Shown here: one piece after another, positions 26,257-34,268 of the stretch | Numbering within the stretch: the stretch's first letter is position 1 | How the letters are laid out: each line of letters opens with the position of its first letter | Assembly: GCF_028463985.1 (NCBI RefSeq) | Contig: NZ_CP116766.1 | Span: forward strand, 434,001-498,000 | Direction: 5' to 3' | Length of the DNA: 64,000 nt | Origin: Neisseria lisongii | Lineage (GTDB): Bacteria; Pseudomonadota; Gammaproteobacteria; Burkholderiales; Neisseriaceae | The notes under the pieces: generated by a model | The model's database searches: none | Told to the model about the DNA's origin: nothing | The model's input: only the letters and a program-made list of their open reading frames with translations | Translations under genes and position numbers: made by a program

Positions 26257-26288
26257 TTCAGACGGCCTCAACCATGCCGTCTGAAAAC
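26257..26288. repeat. DUS pair between hldA and hldD
   Basis: Two DUS are arranged tail to tail (TTTTCAGACGGC ... GCCGTCTGAAAA, 12-bp stem, 9-nt loop) in the 58-bp gap. It may reduce read-through into hldD. Confidence 0.7.
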
Positions 26289-26309
26289 CGATTGGAAAAG
26301 GAAAACAAC

Positions 26310-27314
26310 ATGACTATTATCGTAACCGGTGCCGCCGGCTTTATCGGCAGCAACATCATCAAAGCCCTCAACCAAAGAGGCATTACCGACATTGTTGCCG
26401 TCGATAACCTGAGCAAAGGCGAAAAATTCAAAAATCTCGCAGAATGCGAAATCGCCCACTATCTCGACAAACACGAATTTATCCGTCTGGTGCGCCAACA
26501 CGCCTTGCCGTATGACGACATCAGAGCCGTATTCCATCAGGGCGCATGTTCCGACACCATGAACCACGACGGCCTGTATATGATGGACAACAACTACCAA
26601 TACACCCTCGACTTATTCGACTGGTGCCAAGACGAACGCATTCCTTTTCTCTATGCCTCCAGCGCCTCCGTTTACGGCAAAGGCGAAATCTTCCGCGAAG
26701 AGCGGGAATTAGAAAAACCGCTCAATGTCTATGGCTATTCCAAATTCCTGTTCGACCAAGTGTTGCGCCGTCGCATGAAAACAGGCCTGACCGCCCAAGC
26801 CGCCGGTTTCCGCTACTTCAACGTTTACGGACAACACGAACAACACAAAGGCCGTATGGCATCAGTTGCCTACCACCATTTCCACCAATATCGGGAAAAC
26901 GGCTACGTCAGCCTCTTCGGTGCCAACGACGGCTACGGCAACGGTGAACAAACCCGGGACTTCGTCAGCGTAGAAGACGTAACCAAAGTCAACCTGTTTT
27001 TCTTCGACCACCCCGAATTATCAGGCATTTTCAACCTCGGCACCGGCCGCAGCCAACCATTTAACGAACTCGCCGCCGCCACCGTCAACGCTTGCCGCAT
27101 CGCCGAAGGCAAACCCGAAATGAGCCTGGAAGAGCTGATCGAAGAAGAACTCATCCGCTACGTACCCTTCCCCGATGCCCTCAAAGGCAAATATCAAAGT
27201 TTCACCCAAGCCGACATCACCCGCCTGCGGGAAGCCGGTTATCAGGAAGACTTCTTAGATGTCAAACAAGGCGTCAGCCGCTATGTCGCATGGCTGCTGG
27301 AAAATCAGGGGTGA
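26310..27314 (+). CDS. hldD: ADP-L-glycero-D-manno-heptose 6-epimerase
   Basis: HldD (RfaD/GmhD) epimerises ADP-D,D-heptose to ADP-L,D-heptose, the donor for WaaC and WaaF. The 334-aa short-chain dehydrogenase-like protein has the NAD(P)-binding GAAGFIGSNI, catalytic SSASVYG and YGYSKFLFDQ (Tyr and Lys), RYFNVYG, and the C-terminal FVSVEDVTKVNL and RYVPFPDALKGKYQSFTQA. ATG 26310 has AAGGA upstream; a longer frame starting in the DUS is rejected. Together with hldA here and waaF at 59.8 kb it supports a heptose-containing lipooligosaccharide core. Confidence 0.95.
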   Translation: MTIIVTGAAGFIGSNIIKALNQRGITDIVAVDNLSKGEKFKNLAECEIAHYLDKHEFIRLVRQHALPYDDIRAVFHQGACSDTMNHDGLYMMDNNYQYTLDLFDWCQDERIPFLYASSASVYGKGEIFREERELEKPLNVYGYSKFLFDQVLRRRMKTGLTAQAAGFRYFNVYGQHEQHKGRMASVAYHHFHQYRENGYVSLFGANDGYGNGEQTRDFVSVEDVTKVNLFFFDHPELSGIFNLGTGRSQPFNELAAATVNACRIAEGKPEMSLEELIEEELIRYVPFPDALKGKYQSFTQADITRLREAGYQEDFLDVKQGVSRYVAWLLENQG

Positions 27315-27576
27315 GTAAAACATTGTTTTAATGAATAATATTTCTATCATGCGTGCCGCAGCACGCACAGGGTTGTTACACGGCGGATTAGAACCCCATT
27401 CCCGCCAATCCTGAAAATCTTTTACTCATTGAAATCAAAGAAACAAGCCGTCTGAAAACTTGGTTTTCAGACGGCTTGGTCTTATGGTTGAAATGAGAGA
27501 ATAATTGGGGTCTGTGTAGGAAATCGGTTTTCAGACGGCCTCTCACAACCATCCCAACCCATCTATTCCAATTTCA
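27315..27576. repeat. Intergenic region with DUS terminator and short repeats
   Basis: A DUS-pair hairpin (27444-27478) is preceded by ACTCATTGAAATCAAAGAAA, and the same block recurs before the hairpin at 31627-31664. A partial CGTGCCGCAGCACGCAC block lies at about 27351-27370. No gene is seen. Confidence 0.75.
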
Positions 27577-28335
27577 TCAACCCAAAAATACGGCCCGCAC
27601 CCGTTCTAGGTCTTCCTGCGTATCGACACCGGCGGCGGGGGCGTGGTCGGTGATTTCTACGGCAATCGGGAAGCCGTGCCACAATACCCGCAGCTGTTCG
27701 AGCGATTCGATGTTTTCCAGCGGGGAGACGTTCATTTCGGCGTAGCGTTGCAGAAAGCCGGTGCGGTAGGCGTAAATGCCGATATGGCGCAGGGCGGGGG
27801 TTTCTTTAGGGAGGTCGGGCAGGTTTTCCCGCATGGTGTCGCGCGGATAGGGAATCGGGGCGCGGCTGAAGTAGATAGCGTTGCGGTTTTTGTCGAGCAG
27901 CACTTTTACAACATTGGGGTTGATAAATTCGCTGAAATCGGCAAGCGGGTGGGCGGCGGTGGCCATTTGGACGTTGTGTTCGACCAAGACTTCGGCGGTG
28001 CGGTCGATCAGTTCGGGATTGATCAGCGGCTCGTCGCCCTGCACGTTGACAACAATCAGGTGTTGCGGCAGGTTGAGGCGTTTGGCGGCTTCGGCAAGGC
28101 GGGTGGTGCCGCTTTCGTGTTTGTCGGAAGTCATCACCACTTCTACGCCGTGGGCGGCGCAGGCATCGGCGATGTCTTGATGGTCGGTTGCCACTACGAT
28201 TCGTGCAGCACGGCTTTTGGCGGCTTGTTCGGCCACCCGCACCACCATCGGTTTGCCGTGAATATCGGCCAATGCTTTGTTGGGCAGGCGGGAAGACGAG
28301 AGGCGGGCGGGAATCAGAACGACAAATTCGGTCAT
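27577..28335 (-). CDS. kdsB: 3-deoxy-manno-octulosonate cytidylyltransferase (CMP-Kdo synthetase)
   Basis: KdsB activates Kdo as CMP-Kdo for lipid A core and, in some strains, capsule. The 252-aa protein has VVLIPARLSSSRLPNKALADI, the nucleotide-binding start, plus VVATDHQDIADAC, MTSDKHESGTTRLAEAA, VVNVQGDEPLINPELI and HIGIYAYRTGFLQRY. The ATG overlaps the stop codon of the Trm112-like gene (ATGA), and GGAG lies upstream. It is the last gene of an lpxK - Trm112-like - kdsB operon, linking lipid A 4'-phosphorylation with Kdo activation. Confidence 0.95.
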   Translation of the reverse strand: MTEFVVLIPARLSSSRLPNKALADIHGKPMVVRVAEQAAKSRAARIVVATDHQDIADACAAHGVEVVMTSDKHESGTTRLAEAAKRLNLPQHLIVVNVQGDEPLINPELIDRTAEVLVEHNVQMATAAHPLADFSEFINPNVVKVLLDKNRNAIYFSRAPIPYPRDTMRENLPDLPKETPALRHIGIYAYRTGFLQRYAEMNVSPLENIESLEQLRVLWHGFPIAVEITDHAPAAGVDTQEDLERVRAVFLG

Positions 28336-28514
28336 GCTTCAAGCTCCTCTGCGCTCAGTTGTCGGGCTTCGTTTTCCAGCATATAAGGAATGCCGTCGCG
28401 AATCGGGTAGGCGAGCTTGGCCTGACGGCTCCACAATTCCTGCGTGTCTGGGTGGTATTCCAATTTGCCTTTGGTTACGGGGCAGACCAAAATGTCTAAA
28501 AAGCGTTTTTCCAT
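28332..28514 (-). CDS. Trm112 family small protein
   Basis: A 60-aa protein of the Trm112p/UPF0434 (YcaR) family: MEKRFLDILVCPVTKGKLEY, WSRQAKLAYPIRDGIPYML. It is a compact beta-fold; in E. coli the homologue also lies between lpxK and kdsB. Only one Cys remains, so the zinc-ribbon seen in eukaryotic Trm112 is not formed. A partner role for a methyltransferase is known for distant members but not shown for this group. The gene overlaps kdsB by 4 bp and follows lpxK by 84 bp. Confidence 0.88.
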   Translation of the reverse strand: MEKRFLDILVCPVTKGKLEYHPDTQELWSRQAKLAYPIRDGIPYMLENEARQLSAEELEA

Positions 28515-28598
28515 GGTTTGTTTGCTTTCGTATTGATAACGGTAAAACTGTACTGACGGCCGGTTTCGGGAAAGCAGCCGCCGTTTTGCATTCGGGTA

Positions 28599-29780
28599 TC
28601 AACTGCTTTCGCTCGGGTATTTGGTTTCCATTTTCAGACGGCCTAAAACAAATGCCGCCAAATCGGGTTCGATTATCGCACAAACGGGCAAAACCCACAC
28701 ATTTTCTGCTGCTTCGCCGCTTAATTTTACAGCATCTTTTTCAGTAATCAGCACTCTGTCGGCCTGCGGCAAATCCTGTTCCCGAATTTCGGCATGGTCG
28801 GGCAGGATAACGGTTTGCGCAGGCGTGATGCCGAGCGAAGCCAGCGTATCAAAAAAACGCTGCGGTTTGGCAATGCCTGCTAATGCAGCGATGGTCGGGG
28901 CCGGGTTGGTTTCGTTTGTGTTGGTTGGGGAGAAACTTTCGGTTTTGGCTGCACTGAAATTTGCTGCACTCATTTTAGCTTCGCTGAAACTCGCTTCGCT
29001 CATTTTGGCGAAACTTTCGGTTTTGGCTGCGCAGAAACTCGCTTCGCTCATTTTCAGACGGCCTGCGTGCCATTTTTGTTGCGGATTGTTCAGGCGGTAG
29101 ATTTCCCCGGCTTCAATCCGGCTGCAAAAATGTGCCGCCGCCGATAATTTTTGCGCTGAACCGCCGCCGCTGATCACGATTGCGTCCACCGAGTTCAACC
29201 GCTGCAAAGGTTCCCGCAGCGGGCCGTTGGGCAATACGTCCAAACCGCTGCGCCCGACATCGGCACTTGGAAACACGGCAATTTCAATATCCCGCTGCAA
29301 GGCATAATGCTGCAAACCGTCATCGGCGACAATCAGTTCTATATCGGGATACGCCGCCAGCAATGCCCGCCCGGCCTCCGCCCTGCGGCTTCCGACCGCT
29401 GTCGGCGCACCGGTTTTGCGGTACAGCAGCAGCGGCTCATCGCCGGCATCTGCGGCGCTGCTATGTTGGTTCAACACATAGACTTCACGGCTTTTGCGAC
29501 CGTAGCCCCGACTGATGATGCCGACTTTCACGCCCCGCTGCTGCAGCGCCGAGACCAGCGCCGCCACAATCGGCGTTTTCCCCGTTCCGCCAGCGTGGAT
29601 GTTGCCGACCACCACCACCGGAACCGGCAAACGCTCGCTTTTCAAACGGCCTTTTGCAGCCGCTCGGCGGCGCTGCGCCGCTACGCAGGCAAACAGCAGC
29701 GAAAACGGCTTGAGCAGGCAACTGAGCCACCGTTTCGGCTGTTGCCAGTGTTGTTCGATAAGTTGATGAAGTTGCGACAT
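28599..29780 (-). CDS. lpxK: Tetraacyldisaccharide 4'-kinase with repeat-derived insertion
   Basis: LpxK phosphorylates the 4' position of the lipid A precursor at the inner membrane. The 393-aa protein has the N-terminal membrane-associated helix (LKPFSLLFACVAAQRR), the P-loop VVVVGNIHAGGTGKTP, GIISRGYGRK, VADDGLQHYALQRDIEI, and the C-terminal ITEKDAVKL. Neisserial LpxK is usually near 340 aa. The excess is explained by an insertion at about residues 240-282 containing decapeptide repeats MSEASFCAAK, MSEASFSEAK and MSAANFSAAK, encoded by tandem 30-bp repeats plus a DUS. The frame is kept because all units are multiples of three. ATG 29780 (MSQLHQLIEQHW) is the conserved start. Confidence 0.9.
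   Translation of the reverse strand: MSQLHQLIEQHWQQPKRWLSCLLKPFSLLFACVAAQRRRAAAKGRLKSERLPVPVVVVGNIHAGGTGKTPIVAALVSALQQRGVKVGIISRGYGRKSREVYVLNQHSSAADAGDEPLLLYRKTGAPTAVGSRRAEAGRALLAAYPDIELIVADDGLQHYALQRDIEIAVFPSADVGRSGLDVLPNGPLREPLQRLNSVDAIVISGGGSAQKLSAAAHFCSRIEAGEIYRLNNPQQKWHAGRLKMSEASFCAAKTESFAKMSEASFSEAKMSAANFSAAKTESFSPTNTNETNPAPTIAALAGIAKPQRFFDTLASLGITPAQTVILPDHAEIREQDLPQADRVLITEKDAVKLSGEAAENVWVLPVCAIIEPDLAAFVLGRLKMETKYPSESS
28933..29062. repeat. Tandem 30-bp repeats and DUS inside lpxK
   Basis: Three copies of a 30-bp unit (consensus TTTTRGCTKCRCWGAAAYTY followed by GCTKCRCTCA) and two copies of an 18-bp AAACTTTCGG-containing spacer have a 78-bp higher-order period (28933 and 29011). The array ends at a DUS (TTTTCAGACGGCC). 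The same unit is found singly beside DUS hairpins in at least six intergenic sites of this window. Confidence 0.85.
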
Positions 29781-29943
29781 CGCCCTGCCTGAAAAATTGC
29801 GGTTGGTGTGGCGTTGATGGTATCGCCGAATGGGCATACGGTCAAACGGATTGTCGAGCCAAAACAAAAGTACGGACACACCGCATTATGGGAAAAACGT
29901 ATTTTTGCTATAATCCGAGCTTTTCCGCCCGAAATCCCGAATC

Positions 29944-31302
29944 ATGATGCCCGAATTATTTGCCGCCGAAGCCGTTTCCGTGTCCGAACTCAACCGTTTG
30001 GCAAAAAACTTATTGGAAAACAACCTGTTCGGCTTGTGGGTGGCGGGCGAAGTATCCAATCTGACCCGTGCCGCCAGCGGCCATATCTATTTTTCGCTCA
30101 AAGACAGTCGGGCGCAGGTGCGCTGTGCCATGTTCAAAGGTGTGGCAAGCCGTTTGGCGGCGACGTTGAAAGAAGGCGATCATATTGAAATTTCGGGGAA
30201 AATCAGCATTTACGAGGCACGGGGCGAATTTCAGATTACCGTCAGCGAAGTCCGCCTGAAAGGTTTGGGGCAACTTTACGAAGCCTATGAAAAACTGAAA
30301 GCCAAACTGCAGGCCGAAGGCGTGTTTGCGGCGGAACGCAAGCAACCTGTGCCGCCGCAGCCGAGCCGCATCGGCATTGTTACCAGTCTTGCCGCCGCAG
30401 CGCTGCGCGATGTGGTATCCACGCTTAAACGCCGTGCGCCCGATATTCCCGTCTGCGTGTATCCGACAGCGGTTCAGGGCGCAGGCAGCGGACAACAGAT
30501 TGCACAGGCAATCCAAACGGCGGCCAGCCGCAGCGAAGTTGATGTTTTGATTATCTGTCGGGGCGGCGGCAGCATTGAAGATTTATGGGCATTTAACGAA
30601 GAAATCGTGGTGCGGGCGGTAGCGGCCTGTCCGATTCCCATTGTCAGCGGTGTCGGCCACGAAACCGATTTTACGCTCACCGATTTTGCCGCCGATGTGC
30701 GTGCGCCTACGCCGACCGCCGCCGCCGAATTGGTCAGCCCCGACCGTGCCGCCGCCCTGCAACGGCTGGCGCAGGCCGAAGGCCGTCTGAAAACCGCCCT
30801 GCAGCAGCGCTATTACGATGCCGCCCAAAAACTCGACTGGCTCGCCCGCCGCCTGTACCACCCCGGCCAAAAACTGCAGGAACGGCAAAAACACCTCGTT
30901 GCGCTGGCGCAAAACCTGCGTTTTGCCATGCAGCAAAACCACCGCCTGCATACCCGACAATTTCAGCAGCACCAGCAAACTCTTGCCCGTCTGCGCCCCG
31001 ATATTTCGGCGGCGCAGCAGCAATGCAGCCATTTTCAGACGGCCTTATCGCAATCGTTCCGCCAACTTCTTGAATTGAAACGGCAACAACTGATCCGCCA
31101 ACAAGACCTGTTGCAGGCCGTGTCGCCGCAACATATTTTGGAACGGGGCTTTGCCATCGTCAAAAACGGCAGAGGACAAATCGTCCGCCACGCCGCCGAC
31201 TTGAAACAGGGACAAAAACTGCACCTCATCTTTGCCGACGGAGAAACCGATGTACGGGTTACCGGCGAACAGGCACAACCCGATTTGTTTGATTTTTCAT
31301 AA
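29944..31302 (+). CDS. xseA: Exodeoxyribonuclease VII large subunit
   Basis: XseA is the catalytic subunit of exonuclease VII, which degrades single-stranded DNA from both ends. The 452-aa protein has the N-terminal OB fold (LWVAGEVSNLTRAASGHIYFSL), the catalytic domain with RIGIVTSLAAAALRDVVSTL, LIICRGGGSIEDLWAFNEE and GVGHETDFTLTDFAADVRAPTPTAAAE, a long coiled-coil stalk (about residues 280-400), and the C-terminal RGFAIVKNGRG segment. A TATAAT near 29910-29915 is a likely promoter; lpxK diverges. A reverse DUS within the gene encodes FQTAL, and a forward one encodes GRLK. xseB is not in this window. Confidence 0.94.
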   Translation: MMPELFAAEAVSVSELNRLAKNLLENNLFGLWVAGEVSNLTRAASGHIYFSLKDSRAQVRCAMFKGVASRLAATLKEGDHIEISGKISIYEARGEFQITVSEVRLKGLGQLYEAYEKLKAKLQAEGVFAAERKQPVPPQPSRIGIVTSLAAAALRDVVSTLKRRAPDIPVCVYPTAVQGAGSGQQIAQAIQTAASRSEVDVLIICRGGGSIEDLWAFNEEIVVRAVAACPIPIVSGVGHETDFTLTDFAADVRAPTPTAAAELVSPDRAAALQRLAQAEGRLKTALQQRYYDAAQKLDWLARRLYHPGQKLQERQKHLVALAQNLRFAMQQNHRLHTRQFQQHQQTLARLRPDISAAQQQCSHFQTALSQSFRQLLELKRQQLIRQQDLLQAVSPQHILERGFAIVKNGRGQIVRHAADLKQGQKLHLIFADGETDVRVTGEQAQPDLFDFS

Positions 31303-31686
31303 TCCGGCGTGAGGTTTGACCCAACAGCGGACTTGCGTAAGATAACGAGAGCAGTTCTTGATTTATCTATGATTTTTAAAGCTATTTGTAGCATACGTGT
31401 TAAAGTATGCAAGGGTTTGTTGATAGATTAGCGAGAATTATAGTAAATCAACCGAAAAAATATGACACCACATCGAGCCACCCTTCCCCTAGCCCCTTCC
31501 CGCCAGCGGGACGGGGAACAAAGTGCAGGTGGACCAACTTAGCTTGCCGATTTGTACAGAAAATTCGGTGTTTTAACTATAACGCCTATTAATTTTAAAA
31601 AATATCTCACTCATTGAAATCAAAGAAACAAGCCGTCTGAAAACTTGGGTTTCAGGCGGCTTCTGTTTGGGGTTTTTAAACGGACT
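31303..31686. repeat. Intergenic region with partial composite repeat and DUS terminator
   Basis: No gene is supported. About 31439-31585 carries the inverted TATAGTAAATCAACCG...CCACCCTTCCCCTAGCCCCTTCC...CCCGCCAGCGGGACGGGG module of the composite repeat and ends in ATTCGGTGTTTTAACTATAA, shared with 44879-44910 and 47815-47845. A DUS hairpin at 31627-31664 (one copy mutated to TTTCAGGCGGC) terminates ligA. Confidence 0.75.
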
Positions 31687-34125
31687 TTAGCCCAGCAGGG
31701 CTAATAAAGCGTTTTCGTCCAACACGGTAATGCCTAGGGCGTTGGCTTTTTCGAGTTTGCTGCCTGCGGCTTCGCCGGCGACGAGGAAGTCAGTTTTTTT
31801 GGAGACGCTGCCGGAGACTTTGCCGCCGGCGGCTTCGATCATGGCTTGTGCCTGATCCCGTTTGAGGGTCGGGAGGGTGCCGGTGAGGACGAAGGTTTTG
31901 CCTGCGGCGGGGGATTCGGCGGCGGTGTTGCCGCTGTCGTTTTCAGACGGCATGGCGGCGAGGAATTGTTCGATGTTTTGCAGCAAACGGTGGTTTTCGG
32001 CTTGGTTGCGCCAGTTTTGCCATTCGGCGGGTAGGGCTTTGTCGGTCAAAAGGCCGCTGACGGATTGGCCGGAAAGTTCCCACAGGGCGGTGGCTTTGGT
32101 TTCGCTGATTTTGAAACCGGGTAGGCGGGCGAGCCATTTTTCGGGGGCGGCGTAGCGGGCAAGCGGTAGGGTAATGGCTTGGGTTTGCGGGGTAACGCCT
32201 GCGGCGAGCAGTTCGTCGATTTGGCGTTGCTGTTCGCTTTGGGCGAAAAAGTGGGCGATGGAACGGGCGACGATGTTGCCGATGTCGGGGAGACAGGCGA
32301 GCAGCGGCTCGGGGGCGAGGCGGACGGTTTCGAGGCTGCCGAAGGCTTGTGCCAGTGATTTGGCGGTGCGTTCGCCGACGTGGCGGATGCCGAGTGCAAA
32401 CAGGAAACGTGCCAATTCGGGGCGGCGGCTGTTTTCGATGCCCTCCAGAATATTCTGCGCCCATTTGACGGGCTGTTTTTTGGCGGTTTTGCCGGTTGGT
32501 GCTTCGTCTGATAAGGCTGTGGCGGGGTTTTCAGACGGCATGGTTTCGCTGCTTTCGGCGTTTTCTTTCATTTTTTGCAGGGTGGGAATGTCGAGGCGGT
32601 AGAGGTCGGCGAAATGCTGCACCAGATTTTGGGCGACCAAGGCTTCGATTTGTTTGTCGCCCAAGCCGTCGATGTCCATTGCTTTGCGTGAGGCGAAATG
32701 AATCAGCGACTGCGCACGCTGGGCGGCGCAGAGCATGCCGCCGCTGCAGCGGGCTACGGCTTCGCCTTCTTCTTTTTCGATGTCGCTGCTGCAAATCGGG
32801 CAAGTATCGGGCAAGCGGTATTGCGGGTGTAGCGGCACTTGATTTTCAGACGGCCTTGCTTCCGTAATTGCTCCGAACAAGTCGCCTTGCGGGTTGGATT
32901 GGGTTGCGGCGTGTTTCATCGGGCGGCGTTCGAAGACAACCCGCACGATTTCGGGAATCACGTCGCCGGCACGGCGCACGACGACGGTGTCGCCGACCCG
33001 AACGTCTTTGCGCTGGGCTTCGCCTTCGTTGTGCAGGGTAACGTTGGTAACGGTTACGCCGCCGACAAATACCGGTTTCAGGCGTGCCACGGGAGTAACG
33101 GCACCGGTGCGGCCGACTTGTACGTCAATCGCTTCGACTTGGGTCAATGCTTCTTCTGCCGGAAATTTGTGTGCCACTGCCCAGCGCGGCGCACGGGAGA
33201 TAAAGCCCAAGGTTTCCTGTTGCGCCAAGCTGTTGACTTTAATCACCATGCCGTCGATTTCGTAGAGGAGCGACGGGCGTTTGTGCTGCATGGCTTCGTA
33301 AAATGCCAACACGCTGCCGATGTTGGGGAAGACGTTGTAATTGCCGTCGGGCAAACTGAAGCCCAGTGTTTTGAGCAATACCAGTTCGTCAAAATGGGTA
33401 TGCAGCGTTTTGCCGCCTTGTTGTTCGGCAATGGAATAGGCGAAAAAGTGCAGACGGCGTTTGGCGGTGATTTTGGAATCGAGCTGGCGCAGGCTGCCGG
33501 CGGCGGCGTTGCGGGGATTGGCAAACAGTTTTTGATTGTTGACCGTCTGAAATTCGTTGAGGCGGATAAAATCGGCTTTCAGCATCAATACTTCGCCCCG
33601 AACTTCCAAAAATTCGGGAACATCGCCGCCGTGCAGCCGCAGCGGAATATTGGCAATGGTTTTCACGTTGCGGGTAACGTCTTCGCCCGATACGCCGTCG
33701 CCCCGTGTGGCTGCCTGCACCAGCAGGCCGTTTTCGTAAGTCAGGCTGATTGCCAAGCCGTCGAATTTCGGTTCGATAACATATTCGGGTGTTTCTCCGC
33801 CCAAGCCGTTGCGCACACGTTCGTCAAATGCCAGCATTTCGCTGTGGTCGAATACGCCGTCTTCGTTTTGCGGCGAAAAGGCATTGCTCAATGAGAGCAT
33901 GGGAATGCGGTGGCGCACGCTTTGAAATTCGGGCAAGGGTTCGCCGCCGACACGCTGGGTCGGGCTGTCGGGCAAACGGTATTCGGGATAGGCGGCTTCC
34001 AAGGCTTCCAGTTCGCGAAACAGTCGGTCGTATTCGGCATCGGGAACGCTGGGTGCGTCTAATGTGTAATATTCGTAGGCGTAGCGGTTGAGCTGGGCGG
34101 TAAGTTCGTCAATGCGTTGTTTCAT
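31687..34125 (-). CDS. ligA: NAD-dependent DNA ligase
   Basis: LigA seals nicks using NAD. The 812-aa protein has domain Ia, the adenylation domain with Lys120 in the EPKFDG motif, the OB fold (GRTGAVTPVARLKPVFVGG), the four-Cys zinc finger (CPICSS ... CSGGMLCAA), helix-hairpin-helix repeats (DIDGLGDKQIEALV, FALGIRHVGERTAKSLA) and the C-terminal BRCT domain (GKTFVLTGTLPTLKRDQAQ). It is about 140 residues longer than E. coli LigA. Part of the excess lies in three low-complexity inserts carrying DUS-encoded peptides (RPSENQ, MPSENP, MPSEND). ATG 34125 gives the conserved MKQRIDELTAQL start. It lies downstream of zipA with a hairpin between. Confidence 0.96.
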   Translation of the reverse strand: MKQRIDELTAQLNRYAYEYYTLDAPSVPDAEYDRLFRELEALEAAYPEYRLPDSPTQRVGGEPLPEFQSVRHRIPMLSLSNAFSPQNEDGVFDHSEMLAFDERVRNGLGGETPEYVIEPKFDGLAISLTYENGLLVQAATRGDGVSGEDVTRNVKTIANIPLRLHGGDVPEFLEVRGEVLMLKADFIRLNEFQTVNNQKLFANPRNAAAGSLRQLDSKITAKRRLHFFAYSIAEQQGGKTLHTHFDELVLLKTLGFSLPDGNYNVFPNIGSVLAFYEAMQHKRPSLLYEIDGMVIKVNSLAQQETLGFISRAPRWAVAHKFPAEEALTQVEAIDVQVGRTGAVTPVARLKPVFVGGVTVTNVTLHNEGEAQRKDVRVGDTVVVRRAGDVIPEIVRVVFERRPMKHAATQSNPQGDLFGAITEARPSENQVPLHPQYRLPDTCPICSSDIEKEEGEAVARCSGGMLCAAQRAQSLIHFASRKAMDIDGLGDKQIEALVAQNLVQHFADLYRLDIPTLQKMKENAESSETMPSENPATALSDEAPTGKTAKKQPVKWAQNILEGIENSRRPELARFLFALGIRHVGERTAKSLAQAFGSLETVRLAPEPLLACLPDIGNIVARSIAHFFAQSEQQRQIDELLAAGVTPQTQAITLPLARYAAPEKWLARLPGFKISETKATALWELSGQSVSGLLTDKALPAEWQNWRNQAENHRLLQNIEQFLAAMPSENDSGNTAAESPAAGKTFVLTGTLPTLKRDQAQAMIEAAGGKVSGSVSKKTDFLVAGEAAGSKLEKANALGITVLDENALLALLG

Positions 34126-34192
34126 GGCGGTATTTTTCAGCGGAGGCGGTGGGGTGGAATCACCTTGGATTGGGTCTGGCTGCCGTTGATAA

Positions 34193-34223
34193 CAAAGCAC
34201 AAACCTGCGGGGTTTGTGCTTTG
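34193..34223. terminator. Hairpin between zipA and ligA
   Basis: A 13-bp perfect stem (CAAAGCACAAACC 34193-34205 / GGTTTGTGCTTTG 34211-34223) with a 5-nt loop lies 46 bp after the zipA stop. No long T-run is present, so it may only attenuate transcription into ligA. Confidence 0.6.
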
Positions 34224-34268
34224 CTTAAACCGGAGCGTGTCGGATTTGGGAAATCCTGCCGGAATGAA

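Noticed and set aside
28933..29062. Tandem repeats in lpxK considered as a phase-variation switch
   Set aside because: All units are multiples of three, so copy-number change alters length but never shifts the frame.
32839..33894. 351-codon open frame antisense to ligA
   Set aside because: Shadow of the ligA adenylation domain; Phe/Gly/Gln/Val-rich without any motif.
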